The notes: generated from the letters alone by a model not told the origin. A stretch of 64,000 nt of DNA from Sinorhizobium fredii USDA 257 (GCF_000265205.3 NC_018000.1:186001-250000), one strand, 5' to 3'; numbered from the stretch's first letter, positions 1 to 8,947 are shown. Numbers and translations are program-made.

Positions 1-834
1 GTAGAAACTGATCCCGATGCCGATATAGCCGAGCACGAAGAGACCGAGGCTGGCGATGAAGGGCTGTACATCATGGCGTTCCTGTATGCCCTTGAGCAGC
101 AGGTATAAGCAGCCGAGAACAAGCAGCGGCACGATGACGCTGAAGATCGCCGTCGGCCAGCCGAACCAGCGCTGGAGATAGACCGGCTCGAGAAACGGCG
201 TCCAGAGGCTGACGATGCCCATGGCCGCGACGGTGGCGAAAGCGCATTTGACGGCGATCGAGCGAGCCCGCTCGGCGAGATCGCCACGCGTCTTCATGAT
301 CAACCATGTCGCGCCGAGCAGGGCATAGCCGACGACGATCGCCACGCCGGTGACGATGGAGAAGGGCGTCAGCCAGTCCCACCAGCCGCCCGCATAGGCC
401 CGGTCTTCTACCGGAATGCCCTGGACGAGCCCGCCGAGCGCCAGACCCTGGGAGAAGGCCGCGAGTGTCGATCCTCCGGCGAAGGCCCAGTTCCACAGGA
501 ATTCGGCGCGCCGCGTGCGCCAGCGATATTCGAAAGCGACGCCGCGGAAGATGAGGCCGAGAAGCATGGCGATGATCGGCGCGTAAAGCGCCGGCATGAC
601 GGTTGCATAGGCGAGCGGGAAGACGGCCATCAGGCCGCCGCCGCCGAGCACCAGCCAGGTTTCGTTGCCGTCCCAGACCGGTGCCACGGAATTCATCATC
701 ACGTCGCGATCGTGCTTTTCCGGGAAATAAGGAAAGAGAATGCCGACGCCGAGGTCGAAGCCGTCGAGGACGACATAGGCGAGCACCGCGAAGGCGATCA
801 GGGCGGCCCAGATGAACGGCAGATCAATGGCCAT
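1..834 (-). CDS. cydB: Cytochrome bd-type quinol oxidase subunit II, CydB (3' end cut off by window)
   Basis: Reading the minus strand from 834 gives 278 codons with no stop. It begins MAIDLPFIWAALIAFAVLAY and contains the subunit II signatures VLDGFDLGVGIL and PVWDGNETWLVLGGGG, followed by repeated hydrophobic helices. CydB pairs with CydA in the inner membrane, where the complex oxidises quinol and reduces O2 to water. I chose the ATG at 834 because GGAGG lies about 6 nt upstream; an in-frame ATG at 846 is the alternative. The start lies inside the last codons of cydA, so the two are translationally coupled. The C-terminus lies beyond base 1. Confidence 0.93.
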   Translation of the reverse strand, partial: MAIDLPFIWAALIAFAVLAYVVLDGFDLGVGILFPYFPEKHDRDVMMNSVAPVWDGNETWLVLGGGGLMAVFPLAYATVMPALYAPIIAMLLGLIFRGVAFEYRWRTRRAEFLWNWAFAGGSTLAAFSQGLALGGLVQGIPVEDRAYAGGWWDWLTPFSIVTGVAIVVGYALLGATWLIMKTRGDLAERARSIAVKCAFATVAAMGIVSLWTPFLEPVYLQRWFGWPTAIFSVIVPLLVLGCLYLLLKGIQERHDVQPFIASLGLFVLGYIGIGISFY

Positions 835-2239
835 GATGGCCTCCATGGGATTTCGCCGCCGCCGGGCCAGGGGTGACGCCGGCAGTGCGCAGCGGCCCCT
901 CGTCGAGCTCCGGCATAGTATCGCGCGGCAGGCGAGCCATCAGCCGCAGTATGTAGAAGGTGCCGGCGCCGAAGACGAGGAAGTAGACGACGATGAAGGC
1001 GACAAGCGATGCACCGACGGCCGGAGCCTCAATCGGCGAGACCGAATCGGCCGTCAGCAGATGGCCATAGATCGTATAGGGCTGCCGCCCGACCTCGGTG
1101 GTGATCCAGCCGGCGAGCACCGCCACGAAGCCGGCCGGGCCCATCAGCACCGTCATGCGATGAAGCCAGGCATTGGTGGCGAGGGTGCCGCGATAGCGAC
1201 ACCAGAGGCTCCAGAGACCGATGCCGAGCATGGCCAAGCCCATGCCGACCATCACGCGGAACGACCAGAAGATGATGCTCACCGGAGGGTGCAGCTCGTC
1301 GGGGATAGAGTCGAGGCCGGCGAGCGGGGCGTCGAGATCGTGTTTCAGGATCAGGCTCCCCAGTTTTGGCACCTCGATCGCGTAGTCGATGCGCTTTTCA
1401 CCCGAGTTGGGGATGCCGAAGAGCACCAGTGGAGCACCGTCGGGATGGCTTTCGTAGTGGCCTTCCATCGCCATGATCTTGGCCGGCTGATGCTCGAGTG
1501 TGTTGAGCCCGTGCAGGTCGCCGGCGAAGATCTGGATCGGCGCGACGATCGCCGCCATCCACATCGCCATCGAGAACATCGTGCGGGCGCGGCGCGGCGC
1601 CGTGTTGCGCAGGAGGTGCCAGGCGCCACAGGCGCCGACGACGAAGGCAGTCGTCAGATAGGCGGCGAGCACCATATGCACGAGCCGGAAGGGGAATGAC
1701 GGATTGAAGACCACCGCCCACCAGTCGGACGGAACGAACTGGCCGGCTTCGTTGACAGAAAAACCGGCCGGCGTTTGCATCCAGGAGTTCACGGCGAGGA
1801 TCCAGGTCGCTGAGATCAGCGTGCCGAAGGCAACCATGGCGGTGGCCAGAAAGTGAAGCCTCGGGCCGACGCGGTTCAGACCGAACAGCATGACGCCGAG
1901 AAAGCCTGCCTCGAGGAAGAAGGCGGTTAGCACCTCGTAGCCCATCAGCGGTCCGATCACCGGCCCGGCCTTGTCAGAGAACACGCTCCAGTTGGTACCG
2001 AACTGATAGGACATGACGATGCCGGAGACGACGCCCATGCCAAAGGCCACCGCGAAGATCGTCTTCCAGAAGTTGAAGAGCTCGAGATAGACCTCGTCCT
2101 TCTTCCAGAGCCACAGCGCCTCGAGAACGGCAAGATAGCTCGCGAGCCCGATGGAAAAGGCGGGAAAGATGATGTGAAACGAGACCGTGAAGGCGAACTG
2201 AATGCGCGCGAGCACTGTCGCATCAAAGGCTTCAAACAC
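824..2239 (-). CDS. cydA: Cytochrome bd-type quinol oxidase subunit I, CydA (cyanide-insensitive-oxidase type)
   Basis: 471 aa polytopic membrane protein, the haem-carrying subunit of the terminal oxidase. N-terminal ARIQFAFTVSFHIIFPAFSI carries the conserved His near residue 22, and FPFRLVHMVLAAYL carries a second His ligand candidate. The GRQPY stretch (GRQPW in E. coli) sits in a segment GWITTEVGRQPYTIYGHLLT that resembles the CIO (cyanide-insensitive) branch with a short Q-loop. The length of about 470 aa, against about 520 for E. coli CydA, agrees. The tail is His-rich (SHGGHHGH). It is first in the cydAB operon; 2240-2436 should hold its promoter, but I see no clear site there. The CIO assignment rests on motif memory, not an alignment. 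Confidence 0.93.
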   Translation of the reverse strand: MFEAFDATVLARIQFAFTVSFHIIFPAFSIGLASYLAVLEALWLWKKDEVYLELFNFWKTIFAVAFGMGVVSGIVMSYQFGTNWSVFSDKAGPVIGPLMGYEVLTAFFLEAGFLGVMLFGLNRVGPRLHFLATAMVAFGTLISATWILAVNSWMQTPAGFSVNEAGQFVPSDWWAVVFNPSFPFRLVHMVLAAYLTTAFVVGACGAWHLLRNTAPRRARTMFSMAMWMAAIVAPIQIFAGDLHGLNTLEHQPAKIMAMEGHYESHPDGAPLVLFGIPNSGEKRIDYAIEVPKLGSLILKHDLDAPLAGLDSIPDELHPPVSIIFWSFRVMVGMGLAMLGIGLWSLWCRYRGTLATNAWLHRMTVLMGPAGFVAVLAGWITTEVGRQPYTIYGHLLTADSVSPIEAPAVGASLVAFIVVYFLVFGAGTFYILRLMARLPRDTMPELDEGPLRTAGVTPGPAAAKSHGGHHGH

Positions 2240-2436
2240 GGCGCGATCCTCTCAGCCGGAGCGGTCAAGCGGGGGCAAAGGGCCACCTGATCGTTCACTG
2301 CCGTCGAGCGCTATAGGCTCAACTTCATCGTGTGATGGAGTTTGATGCAGAATTGCCAAAGGTCAATGACGGGCCGCCCGCCACGTTGTCACACTGCGGC
2401 AATGTTTCGCTTGCGGCATTTGGACTGCCAGGCGGT

Positions 2437-3606
2437 CTAAGTCCGGGCCAGATAGGCCTCGGCAAGCTCGGTCCAGAACGCGGCGCCGATCGGCAAGAGA
2501 TCGTCATTGAAGTTGTATCTCGGGTGGTGGAGCGGCTTCTCCTCGCCAGTCACCCGCGATCCCAGGAAGAAATAGGTGCCGGGCTTCTCCTTGAGCATAT
2601 AGGCGAAATCCTCGCTGCCCATATAGGGCCGGGCGAGGTCGACGACCTTGTCTGCTCCGGCAAAGCGGATCGCGAGATCGCGGACGAAATCCGTCTCCGT
2701 CTTGTGGTTGATCGTCGCGTCATAGCTGCGCTGGTAGTCGACGGTCGCTCGCATGCCGAAGCTTGCCGCCTGCGCCTCGGCGATCGTCCGGATGCGGCGC
2801 TCGAGCTCGTCGCGAACGGCCGGATCGAAGGAGCGGATGCCGACGACGATTTCGGCTCGCTCCGGGATGATGTTGCTCGCCGAGCCGGCGTGGAAGGCGC
2901 CGACTGTGACGACCGCCGGGTCCATGGGATGGATGTTGCGGGCGACGATCGTTTGCAGCGCCATGACGATGCTCGCGCCGCAGACGATCGGGTCGGCGGT
3001 CTCCTGCGGTTCGGCGCCGTGGCCGCCGCGGCCGTGAACGGTGATCCGCGCCTCGTCGACGGCGGCGCCGATCGGCCCCTCGCGCACCGCAAACTGCCCA
3101 AAGGGCAGGTTCGGCTCGTTGTGCAGCGCGAACACCGCGTCGCAGGGGAATTTGTCGAACAGGCCCTCGTCGATCATGATCTTCGCGCCCCCGAAATTCT
3201 CCTCGGCCGGCTGGAAGATCAGGTGGACGGTGCCGTCAAAATTCTTTCTTTCGGCCAGCGCCCGGGCTGCCCCCAACAGCATCGCCGTGTGGCCGTCGTG
3301 GCCGCAGGCATGCATCAGTCCCGGCGTCTTGCTGGCGTAGTCGAGACCGGTTTCCTCGTGGATCGGCAAGGCGTCGATGTCGGCGCGGATGCCGATCGAG
3401 CGGGCTCCTGTGCCGTTCCTCAGCGTGCCAACGACGCCGGTCTTCGCCAGGCCCGTCGTCACCATGTAGCCGAGCGCCTCGAGATGCTGCGCTATGAAGG
3501 CGGATGTCCGCCGTTCCTCCAGTCCCAATTCCGGATGGGCGTGCAGGTCGCGGCGAATGGCGACGAGTTCAGGCAGGGAATTGCTGATCGCAGCGGATAT
3601 TCTCAT
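2437..3606 (-). CDS. M20 family amidohydrolase (hippurate / N-acyl-amino-acid hydrolase type)
   Basis: 389 aa from the ATG at 3606. Metal-dependent cleavage of an N-acyl or amide bond is the family activity. Visible motifs: RRDLHAHPELGLEE near the N-terminus, ADIDALPI, then MHACGHDGHTAMLLGAA with metal-binding HxCGHDxH, and FQPAEENFGGAKIM with the catalytic/metal Glu. A dimerisation (lid) domain follows (GRGGHGAEP ... GSASNIIPERAEI), and GSEDFAYML is near the C-terminus. The start is one base after the stop of the upstream permease gene (TGA-C-ATG), so it is coupled to the ABC transporter operon. An in-frame ATG at 3618 would add four residues. Context suggests release of an imported N-acylated or amide-linked amino acid; the real substrate cannot be read from sequence. 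Confidence 0.88.
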   Translation of the reverse strand: MRISAAISNSLPELVAIRRDLHAHPELGLEERRTSAFIAQHLEALGYMVTTGLAKTGVVGTLRNGTGARSIGIRADIDALPIHEETGLDYASKTPGLMHACGHDGHTAMLLGAARALAERKNFDGTVHLIFQPAEENFGGAKIMIDEGLFDKFPCDAVFALHNEPNLPFGQFAVREGPIGAAVDEARITVHGRGGHGAEPQETADPIVCGASIVMALQTIVARNIHPMDPAVVTVGAFHAGSASNIIPERAEIVVGIRSFDPAVRDELERRIRTIAEAQAASFGMRATVDYQRSYDATINHKTETDFVRDLAIRFAGADKVVDLARPYMGSEDFAYMLKEKPGTYFFLGSRVTGEEKPLHHPRYNFNDDLLPIGAAFWTELAEAYLART

Positions 3607-3607
3607 G

Positions 3608-4432
3608 TCAGGCACCACGGGTGGGAATGCGGTTTTCGAAATAGCGGAAGGCTAGGACCAGAATTCCGGTCAGGCACATATATATGAGCGCCAGCAGCAG
3701 CAGCGGCTCGTAGGTGAGATAGGTTTCCTGCCGCACCTTGGAGATCACCGCATAGACGTCGATCACGGTGATCGTTGCAACAAGCGGCGTCGATTTGAGC
3801 TGCAGCACGGTCTCGCCGTTGAGCGTCGGCAGGGCCCGGTGAACGGCGCGCGGCAGCCAAATGCGCCGGAACATCGTCCAGCGCCCCATGCCATAGGCGC
3901 GGGCCGCTTCCAACTCGCCTTGCGGCACGCCGGCAAAGGCGCCGCGCATCACTTCCCCCTCATAGGCGGCGAAGGAGAGCGTCAGCGCCGCCACCCCATA
4001 GGGCCACGCCTCGCGCAGATAGGGCCAGAGGAAGGAATGACGGATCGCCGGGAACTGGGGAAAGAGCGAGCCGAGCCCGTAATAGAGCAGCCAGAGCTGC
4101 AGGAGCAATGGCGTTCCGCGAATGATGGTGCAGAAGAGCCGGGCAGGGAGCTTGAGAAACCAGGGCCCCGTTACCTGGACGAGCCCGAGCGGAACGGCGA
4201 GCAGGAAGCCCAGGATCGCGGTGCTGAACAGCATCGCCAGGCTGACGAGGATACCGGAGCCGAGCCTTGGCAGGTAGCGGGGCAGCCAATCCCAGCGCAT
4301 GAAGACGGCGACGGCAACGACGAGACCCGCGAAGAGGAGCATCAGGACGATGCGATGCGGCTTGAGGAAGTTCTCCGCCTTGGGGAGGTCTTCCGGGACC
4401 AGAGCGAGTGCGTGCGTCGTTTCGTCGGTCAT
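3608..4432 (-). CDS. Polar amino acid ABC transporter permease (HisM/ArtM type)
   Basis: 274 aa inner-membrane permease of the His/Glu/Gln/Arg (HAAT) family. A short hydrophilic N-terminus precedes about five hydrophobic segments. The cytoplasmic EAA loop is visible as GELEAARAYGMGRWTMFRRI, the contact with the ATPase. The ATG at 4432 overlaps the stop of the preceding permease by 4 nt (ATGA). Its own stop lies one base before the amidohydrolase start. It works with the second permease, the binding protein and the ATPase upstream as one importer. HisM type is chosen from order and length; the two permeases are paralogues. Confidence 0.88.
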   Translation of the reverse strand: MTDETTHALALVPEDLPKAENFLKPHRIVLMLLFAGLVVAVAVFMRWDWLPRYLPRLGSGILVSLAMLFSTAILGFLLAVPLGLVQVTGPWFLKLPARLFCTIIRGTPLLLQLWLLYYGLGSLFPQFPAIRHSFLWPYLREAWPYGVAALTLSFAAYEGEVMRGAFAGVPQGELEAARAYGMGRWTMFRRIWLPRAVHRALPTLNGETVLQLKSTPLVATITVIDVYAVISKVRQETYLTYEPLLLLALIYMCLTGILVLAFRYFENRIPTRGA

Positions 4433-5154
4433 CGCTGCTCCGCAAAGCCGCGCCGGGCATGCCGTTCGATCATGCCGATGAAAATATTCGAGAGGAGGGT
4501 CAGAGCGAGGTAAAGCGCCCCCGCGGCGCAGAAGAACAGGAAATAGGCCTTGGTGGTGCCGGCCGCCTGGCGCGTGACGAGCGTCAATTCGCTGAAGCCG
4601 ACAACGGCAAGCAGCGCCGTGTCCTTCGTGGCGATCAGCCAGAGGTTGGCGAGACCTGGGATAGCGTAGGGCAGCATCGCCGGCAGGGTGATGCGCCTGA
4701 GAACCTTGGCCGGCGACATGCCATAGGCGCGCGCCGCCTCGATCTGGCCGCTCGGCACCGCCTTGATCGCGCCGCGCAGCACCTCGGTCGAATAGGCGCC
4801 CTGGACGATTCCGATGACGAAAATGCCGGCCATCAGGCCGCTGATATCGACCGTCGCGAAACCCAGGGTGCCGAGAAACTGGTTCAGGAGATCGGTGCCG
4901 GCATAATAGAGAAGCAGGATGAGGACGAGCTCGGGTACCGCCCGGACGATGGTCGTATAGCATTCCAGCAGGTCGCGCAGCACCGGTCCGCCATAGAGCT
5001 TGCCGAAGGCGCCGCCGACGCCGAGCGTCAGCCCGAGTGCATAGCCGCCAACGGCGATTTCAATCGAATGCAGGAAACCCTGCAGCAGAACGCCGCCCCA
5101 GCCGGGCGCCGAGAGCGCGAGCAGGCTCCAGTTGATGAAGGAATCCGCAGCCAT
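4429..5154 (-). CDS. Polar amino acid ABC transporter permease (HisQ/ArtQ type)
   Basis: 241 aa, start ATG 5154 (MAADSFINWSLLALSAPGWG). Hydrophobic helices and the EAA loop SGQIEAARAYGMSPAKVLRR mark a HAAT-family permease. The end overlaps the next permease by 4 nt, so both subunits are made in equal amounts. A 113-nt gap containing a palindromic repeat (5171-5219) separates it from the binding-protein gene upstream. Such a gap often lets binding protein be made in excess over the membrane subunits. Substrate class (basic amino acids) is inferred from the binding protein and the adjacent arginine-catabolism genes. Confidence 0.88.
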   Translation of the reverse strand: MAADSFINWSLLALSAPGWGGVLLQGFLHSIEIAVGGYALGLTLGVGGAFGKLYGGPVLRDLLECYTTIVRAVPELVLILLLYYAGTDLLNQFLGTLGFATVDISGLMAGIFVIGIVQGAYSTEVLRGAIKAVPSGQIEAARAYGMSPAKVLRRITLPAMLPYAIPGLANLWLIATKDTALLAVVGFSELTLVTRQAAGTTKAYFLFFCAAGALYLALTLLSNIFIGMIERHARRGFAEQR

Positions 5155-5170
5155 GGCAACCTCGTTCTTC

Positions 5171-5219
5171 AGAGCGGGATGAGGAAAAGTGTGCGCGGTT
5201 TTGCACCCGCATCCGCTCC
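5171..5219. repeat. Palindromic intergenic repeat, family A, copy 1
   Basis: A 49-nt element beginning AGAGCGGGATGAGGAAAAG and ending with CATCCGCTCC forms an imperfect inverted repeat (AGCGGGATG against CATCCGCT). The first 32 nt match the reverse complement of 19778-19809 with a single mismatch. It lies between the binding-protein and permease genes of the ABC operon, a position where REP-like hairpins protect upstream mRNA from decay. I recall this sequence as common between genes in Sinorhizobium; copy number needs a genome search. Confidence 0.75.
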
Positions 5220-5267
5220 AGCTTAACAGCATTGGTCGGCGGTCGTAGGACCGCCGACCGGCTGCGG

Positions 5268-6050
5268 TCAGCCGCCGTAGATGTCGAAGTCGAAGTACTT
5301 CTTCGAGAAGGCGTCGTAGGTGCCGTTGGCACGGATCGCCTTGATCGCCGCGTTGATCTTGTCCTTGAGCTCCGTCTCGCCCTTGCGCAGTCCGACCCCG
5401 ACGCCCGGTCCGAGAACGTCGACGTCCTGAGCGACTTCGCCCTTGTAGTCGCAGCATTCCTTGCCCTGATCGCTTTTGAGGAAGGCGTCGAGGGCGATCG
5501 CATCGGCCTGCACGGCGTCGAGACGTCCGGCGGCAAGATCCTGGTTCGCCTCGTCCTGCGTCTGGTATTCCTTGATCTCCACACCGGCCGGAGCAAAGTG
5601 CTTGGACGCATAGGCCTGGTGCACGGTCGACACCTGCACGCCGAGCGCCTTGCCGGCAAGACCTTCCGGCGTCGGCTTCATGTCCTCGCCCTTGGTGCCG
5701 ATGATCCCGGTCGGCGTGTTGTAGTACTTGTCGGAGAAGTCGATGGTCTTGAGACGCTCCGCGGTGATCGACATGGAGCCGACGATCATGTCGATCTTCT
5801 TGGCGGTCAGCGCCGGGATGATGCCCTCCCAGGCGACGGGGGTGATCACGCAGTCAAGCTTCGCCTCTGCGCACATCGCCTTCATGAACTCGACTTCCCA
5901 GCCCTCCCAGTTGCCGTTCGCGTCCGGCGAGGTGAAGGGCGGATAGGGTTCGGCGGCAATGCCGACCTTGACCTGTTCCGCCAAGGCGGAGGCGGCACCG
6001 GTGATCGACAGGGCGGCGGCGATCGCCAGGAGTTTCAATGTCTTCTTCAT
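5268..6050 (-). CDS. Periplasmic amino-acid-binding protein of ABC importer (basic amino acid type)
   Basis: 260 aa from the ATG at 6050, preceded by AAGGGAA. A signal peptide is plain: MKK, a hydrophobic core, then ASALAEQ with likely cleavage near residue 25. The mature protein is a family 3 extracellular solute-binding protein: KVGIAAEPYPPFTS, GWEVEFMKAMC, ITPVAWEGIIPALTAKKIDM and SITAERLKTIDFSDKYY are the usual family landmarks for the ligand alpha-carboxylate and amino groups. The family contains Lys/Arg/Orn (ArgT-like), Gln and His binders. I favour arginine or a related basic ligand because of the divergent aruH-aruI-like genes. A longer frame from 6089 lacks a good ribosome site. Confidence 0.88.
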   Translation of the reverse strand: MKKTLKLLAIAAALSITGAASALAEQVKVGIAAEPYPPFTSPDANGNWEGWEVEFMKAMCAEAKLDCVITPVAWEGIIPALTAKKIDMIVGSMSITAERLKTIDFSDKYYNTPTGIIGTKGEDMKPTPEGLAGKALGVQVSTVHQAYASKHFAPAGVEIKEYQTQDEANQDLAAGRLDAVQADAIALDAFLKSDQGKECCDYKGEVAQDVDVLGPGVGVGLRKGETELKDKINAAIKAIRANGTYDAFSKKYFDFDIYGG

Positions 6051-6085
6051 GCTGTTCCCTTTTTGGTTGTTGAGCATTGCGGAAT

Positions 6086-6865
6086 TCAATGAATTGAACT
6101 GATGAACTTCTTCAGCCTTTCGGATTTCGGAGCACCGAAGATTGCCTCGGGCGGCCCCTGCTCCTCGATGATGCCGTTATGCAGGAAGACGATGTGACTG
6201 GCGACGTCACGGGCGAACTTCATCTCGTGGGTGACGAGGATCATCGTCCGTTTTTCGCGCGCAAGGTCGCCGATCACGGAGAGAACTTCGCCGACGAGCT
6301 CCGGATCGAGCGCCGAGGTCGGCTCGTCGAAAAGCATGACAAGCGGTTGAATGGCGAGCGCCCGGGCGATCGCGGCGCGCTGCTGCTGGCCGCCGGAAAG
6401 AAAGGCTGGATAGGCGTCGCGCTTCTCGTGGAGCCCGACGCGGCGCAGCAGTTTCTCCGCCATTTCCACCGCCTCGGTTTTGGATTTGCCGAGCACGTGG
6501 ACTGGGGCCTCGATCACGTTTTCGAGGATCGTCATGTGCTGCCAGAGATTGAAGCTCTGGAAGACCATGCCGAGCTGGGTGCGGATGCGTTGGACCTGCC
6601 TGCGGTCGGCCGGCATCAGCCCGCCCCTGCCGTCGGGCCTCATGCGGATTTCTTCGCCATGGACGCAGACCCGCCCCGCCGAGGGCAATTCCAGCATGTT
6701 GATGCAGCGAAGAAAGGTCGATTTTCCCGAGCCGCTGCCGCCGATGATGGCTATGACATCGCCCTGTCGGGCGTGCAGCGATACGCCTTTCAACACTTCC
6801 AATGGCCCGAAACGCTTGTAGAGGTCGGTGACCGCAATTGCCTGGGCCGCGTCCGTCATCGACAC
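6086..6865 (-). CDS. Amino acid ABC transporter ATP-binding protein (HisP/ArtP/GlnQ type)
   Basis: 259 aa cytoplasmic ATPase. Walker A is GGSGSGKSTFLRCIN, the signature is LSGGQQQRAAIARALA, Walker B is VMLFDEPTSALDPELVGEV, and the switch His is in LVTHEMKFARDVASH. The insert RVCVHGEEIRMRPDGRGGLM between Walker A and the Q-loop is slightly long for the family but typical of HisP-like proteins. It is first in the minus-strand operon (ATPase, binding protein, permeases, amidohydrolase). In-frame starts are ATG 6865 or 6859. The 258-nt gap upstream, shared with the divergent TetR gene, must hold the control region. Confidence 0.92.
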   Translation of the reverse strand: MSMTDAAQAIAVTDLYKRFGPLEVLKGVSLHARQGDVIAIIGGSGSGKSTFLRCINMLELPSAGRVCVHGEEIRMRPDGRGGLMPADRRQVQRIRTQLGMVFQSFNLWQHMTILENVIEAPVHVLGKSKTEAVEMAEKLLRRVGLHEKRDAYPAFLSGGQQQRAAIARALAIQPLVMLFDEPTSALDPELVGEVLSVIGDLAREKRTMILVTHEMKFARDVASHIVFLHNGIIEEQGPPEAIFGAPKSERLKKFISSIH

Positions 6866-6980
6866 GCGACTCCGGTGGCTGGCCGAGCTTTCGCTGATGA
6901 CATGAAAACAGTTCCCCTGATCGTTCTTTCGTGCAGCATCTTCGGCTTGTCACGCTGTTTCACGCCTAGCATGGTCGCAC

Positions 6981-7009
6981 TTGTGCGGCTATTATTCAAG
7001 TGTATAATA
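6981..7009 (+). promoter_or_regulatory. Candidate promoter overlapping a palindromic operator between the importer and TetR genes
   Basis: TTGTGC at 6981-6986 and TATAAT at 7003-7008 are 16 nt apart, a fair sigma-70-type promoter reading toward the TetR gene. A perfect inverted repeat TATTAT-N8-ATAATA spans 6990-7009 and covers the -10 box. An operator in this position would allow autorepression and control of the divergent importer. The region is visibly A+T-rich against its surroundings. No start-site data; recognition is by eye. Confidence 0.45.
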
Positions 7010-7123
7010 ACTCACCGCCGATTTTTTAGCGTCCCTCATTCACAACGATTTCGCGCAGGAGCCCCGCATGAGCCTATCCGTCTGGCAGACACCGACGATC
7101 GGGCAGGGCGGGTGGGCGCAGTC

Positions 7124-7738
7124 GTGAGCCGCCGCAGCTTTCACCGTGCTCCCGAAGGCGAACGCCGCCAGGAACTGATCGAGGCGACGCTCGACTGCAT
7201 CTCGGAATTCGGCCTGAAAGGGGCGACGGTCCGCCAGATCGCGGTCCGCGCCGGCGTCACCGCCGGGCTCGTTCGCCACTATTTCGACTCGAAGGATCAG
7301 ATGGTTGCGGAGGCCTATCGCGCCGTCATTGCCTCGCTCACCGAAAAGGCGAAGAACGTGGCCGGCGATCCGACGACTCGGCTCAAGGATTTCATCGCCA
7401 TCAACCTGACGGAGCCGGTGGCCGACAGCCGCAGCGTCTCGCTCTGGGCCGCCTTCATCAGCCAGGTGCGGGTCGATCCGGTGCTCGCCGAGATTCACCG
7501 AGACGGTTATCTCGCCTTTCGCAACGCCTTACAGGACCTGCTAAGCGATTTCCTCGCGGCGAAGGGCCGCGCCGCGAGTCCGGAGGAATGCCGCCGCTAC
7601 GCGATTGCGATTAACGGTCTTGTGGACGGGTTGTGGGTGGAAGGCTGCCTTGCCGGCGATCTTTTCCGCGACGGCGAACTGGTCGGCATTGCCATGGCTT
7701 CCGTCGAGGCGCTGCTCGGCCTGCCGATAGAAGAATAA
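7124..7738 (+). CDS. TetR family transcriptional regulator (BetI-like)
   Basis: 204 aa from the GTG at 7124 (GTG 7112 is also in frame). The N-terminal HTH reads RRQELIEATLDCISEFG, GATVRQIAVRAGVTAGLVRH and YFDSKDQMVAEAYR, the standard TetR helix order. The C-terminal ligand-binding domain has the BetI-like pattern LWAAFISQVRVDP and INGLVDGLWVEGCL. It is 18 nt upstream of the aminotransferase and co-directional with it, and divergent from the ABC importer. It is therefore the natural regulator of both arms. The effector is unknown; an arginine-pathway 2-oxo acid is a reasonable guess. Confidence 0.88.
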   Translation: MSRRSFHRAPEGERRQELIEATLDCISEFGLKGATVRQIAVRAGVTAGLVRHYFDSKDQMVAEAYRAVIASLTEKAKNVAGDPTTRLKDFIAINLTEPVADSRSVSLWAAFISQVRVDPVLAEIHRDGYLAFRNALQDLLSDFLAAKGRAASPEECRRYAIAINGLVDGLWVEGCLAGDLFRDGELVGIAMASVEALLGLPIEE

Positions 7739-7756
7739 GGGATGGGAGAAAGCACC

Positions 7757-8947
7757 ATGCGTTACGCGTCGATCACCAAGCGCCTGGCGGATCTTGGCTC
7801 CGGCAAATGGTCGCTGCACATCCGCGCGCGTCAGTTGAAGGCAAGCGGCGCGGATCTCATCGAGCTTACAATCGGCGAGCCGGATTTGCCGCCCCACCGC
7901 GCCCTTCTCGACGAGTGCCAGCGCGCCATGGATGCCGGGCGCTACCGCTATTCGAATGGCCGCGGCGAGCCCGCTCTGGTGGCCGCGCTCGCGGCAAAAT
8001 ACCGTCGACGCCGCGCCGAAGTGACGGCCGAGAACATTCTCTGTTTTCCGGGCACCCAGACGGCGCTTTTCGCCGTCATGCTGGGGCTGGCCGAGGCCGG
8101 CGACGGCGTGCTCGTCGGCGATCCGCTCTATGCCACCTACGAAGGCGTGATCCATTCGACCGGCGCCCATCCTGTCCTCGTGCCGCTGAAACCGGAACAT
8201 GGCTTTCATATGCGGGCGGAAGACCTGGAGCGGGCAATCACGCCCAACTGTCGCGTCCTTCTCTTGAACACGCCGCACAACCCGACCGGTGCGGTGCTGA
8301 CGAAGGCAGAAATCGCGGCGATCGGCGAGGTCGCGCGCCGCCACGATCTCTGGATCGTCTGCGACGAGGTCTATGAGGAACTGGTCTTCGACGCCGCCTT
8401 CGCATCGCCCTTCGACAACCAGGACCTTGCCGAGCGCACCGTGGTCGTCTCGTCGATTTCGAAGTCGCACGCCGCGCCCGGTTTCCGCAGCGGTTGGGCA
8501 ATCGGTCCGGCGGAATTTACCTATCGCCTCCTGCCGGTTTCCGAAACAATGCTTTTCGGCCAGCAGCCATTCATTGCCGACATGACCGCCTATGCGCTGA
8601 CGCACGAAATCGATACGGCGCGGCAGATGCGCGAGGCCTACGGGCGGCGCGCCGACCGGATCGCGATCGCTCTCGCCCGGACGCCGTGCGTCTCGGTTCT
8701 GCCGCCCGAGGCCGGCATGTTCGCGCTGATCGACGTCGCGGGTACGGGTGTCTCGGGCGAGGCCTTCGCCTGGGCACTGCTCGAAGAGGAGAGCGTTGCG
8801 GTGATGCCGGGTTCGTCCTTCGGCGAGCAGGCGCAGGATTTCATCAGGGTGAGCCTGACCGTACCGGATGCGGCGATCGACGAGGCATGCCGGCGTATTG
8901 CCGTTCTCGCCGAACGCTGCGCGAATAGAGAGGAGCGCCGCGCATGA
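7757..8947 (+). CDS. aruH: Class I/II aminotransferase, probable arginine:pyruvate transaminase
   Basis: 396 aa PLP enzyme of fold type I. SSISKSHAAPGFRSGW carries the Schiff-base lysine (Lys236) and the downstream Arg. LLNTPHNPTGAVLT and VCDEVYEELVF are the cofactor-binding stretches. ATG 7757 is preceded by GGGAG at good spacing, while the ATG at 7742 has none. The last codons overlap the ThDP-enzyme gene by 4 nt (ATGA). In Pseudomonas, AruH transfers the arginine amino group to pyruvate, giving 2-ketoarginine, the substrate of AruI. The pairing with an AruI-like gene is the main reason for the name; as a single gene it could equally be an aspartate/aromatic aminotransferase. Confidence 0.72.
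   Translation: MRYASITKRLADLGSGKWSLHIRARQLKASGADLIELTIGEPDLPPHRALLDECQRAMDAGRYRYSNGRGEPALVAALAAKYRRRRAEVTAENILCFPGTQTALFAVMLGLAEAGDGVLVGDPLYATYEGVIHSTGAHPVLVPLKPEHGFHMRAEDLERAITPNCRVLLLNTPHNPTGAVLTKAEIAAIGEVARRHDLWIVCDEVYEELVFDAAFASPFDNQDLAERTVVVSSISKSHAAPGFRSGWAIGPAEFTYRLLPVSETMLFGQQPFIADMTAYALTHEIDTARQMREAYGRRADRIAIALARTPCVSVLPPEAGMFALIDVAGTGVSGEAFAWALLEEESVAVMPGSSFGEQAQDFIRVSLTVPDAAIDEACRRIAVLAERCANREERRA

Noticed and set aside
812..1699. Plus-strand frame opposite cydA
   Set aside because: Antisense shadow; the minus strand has unambiguous CydA motifs over the same bases.
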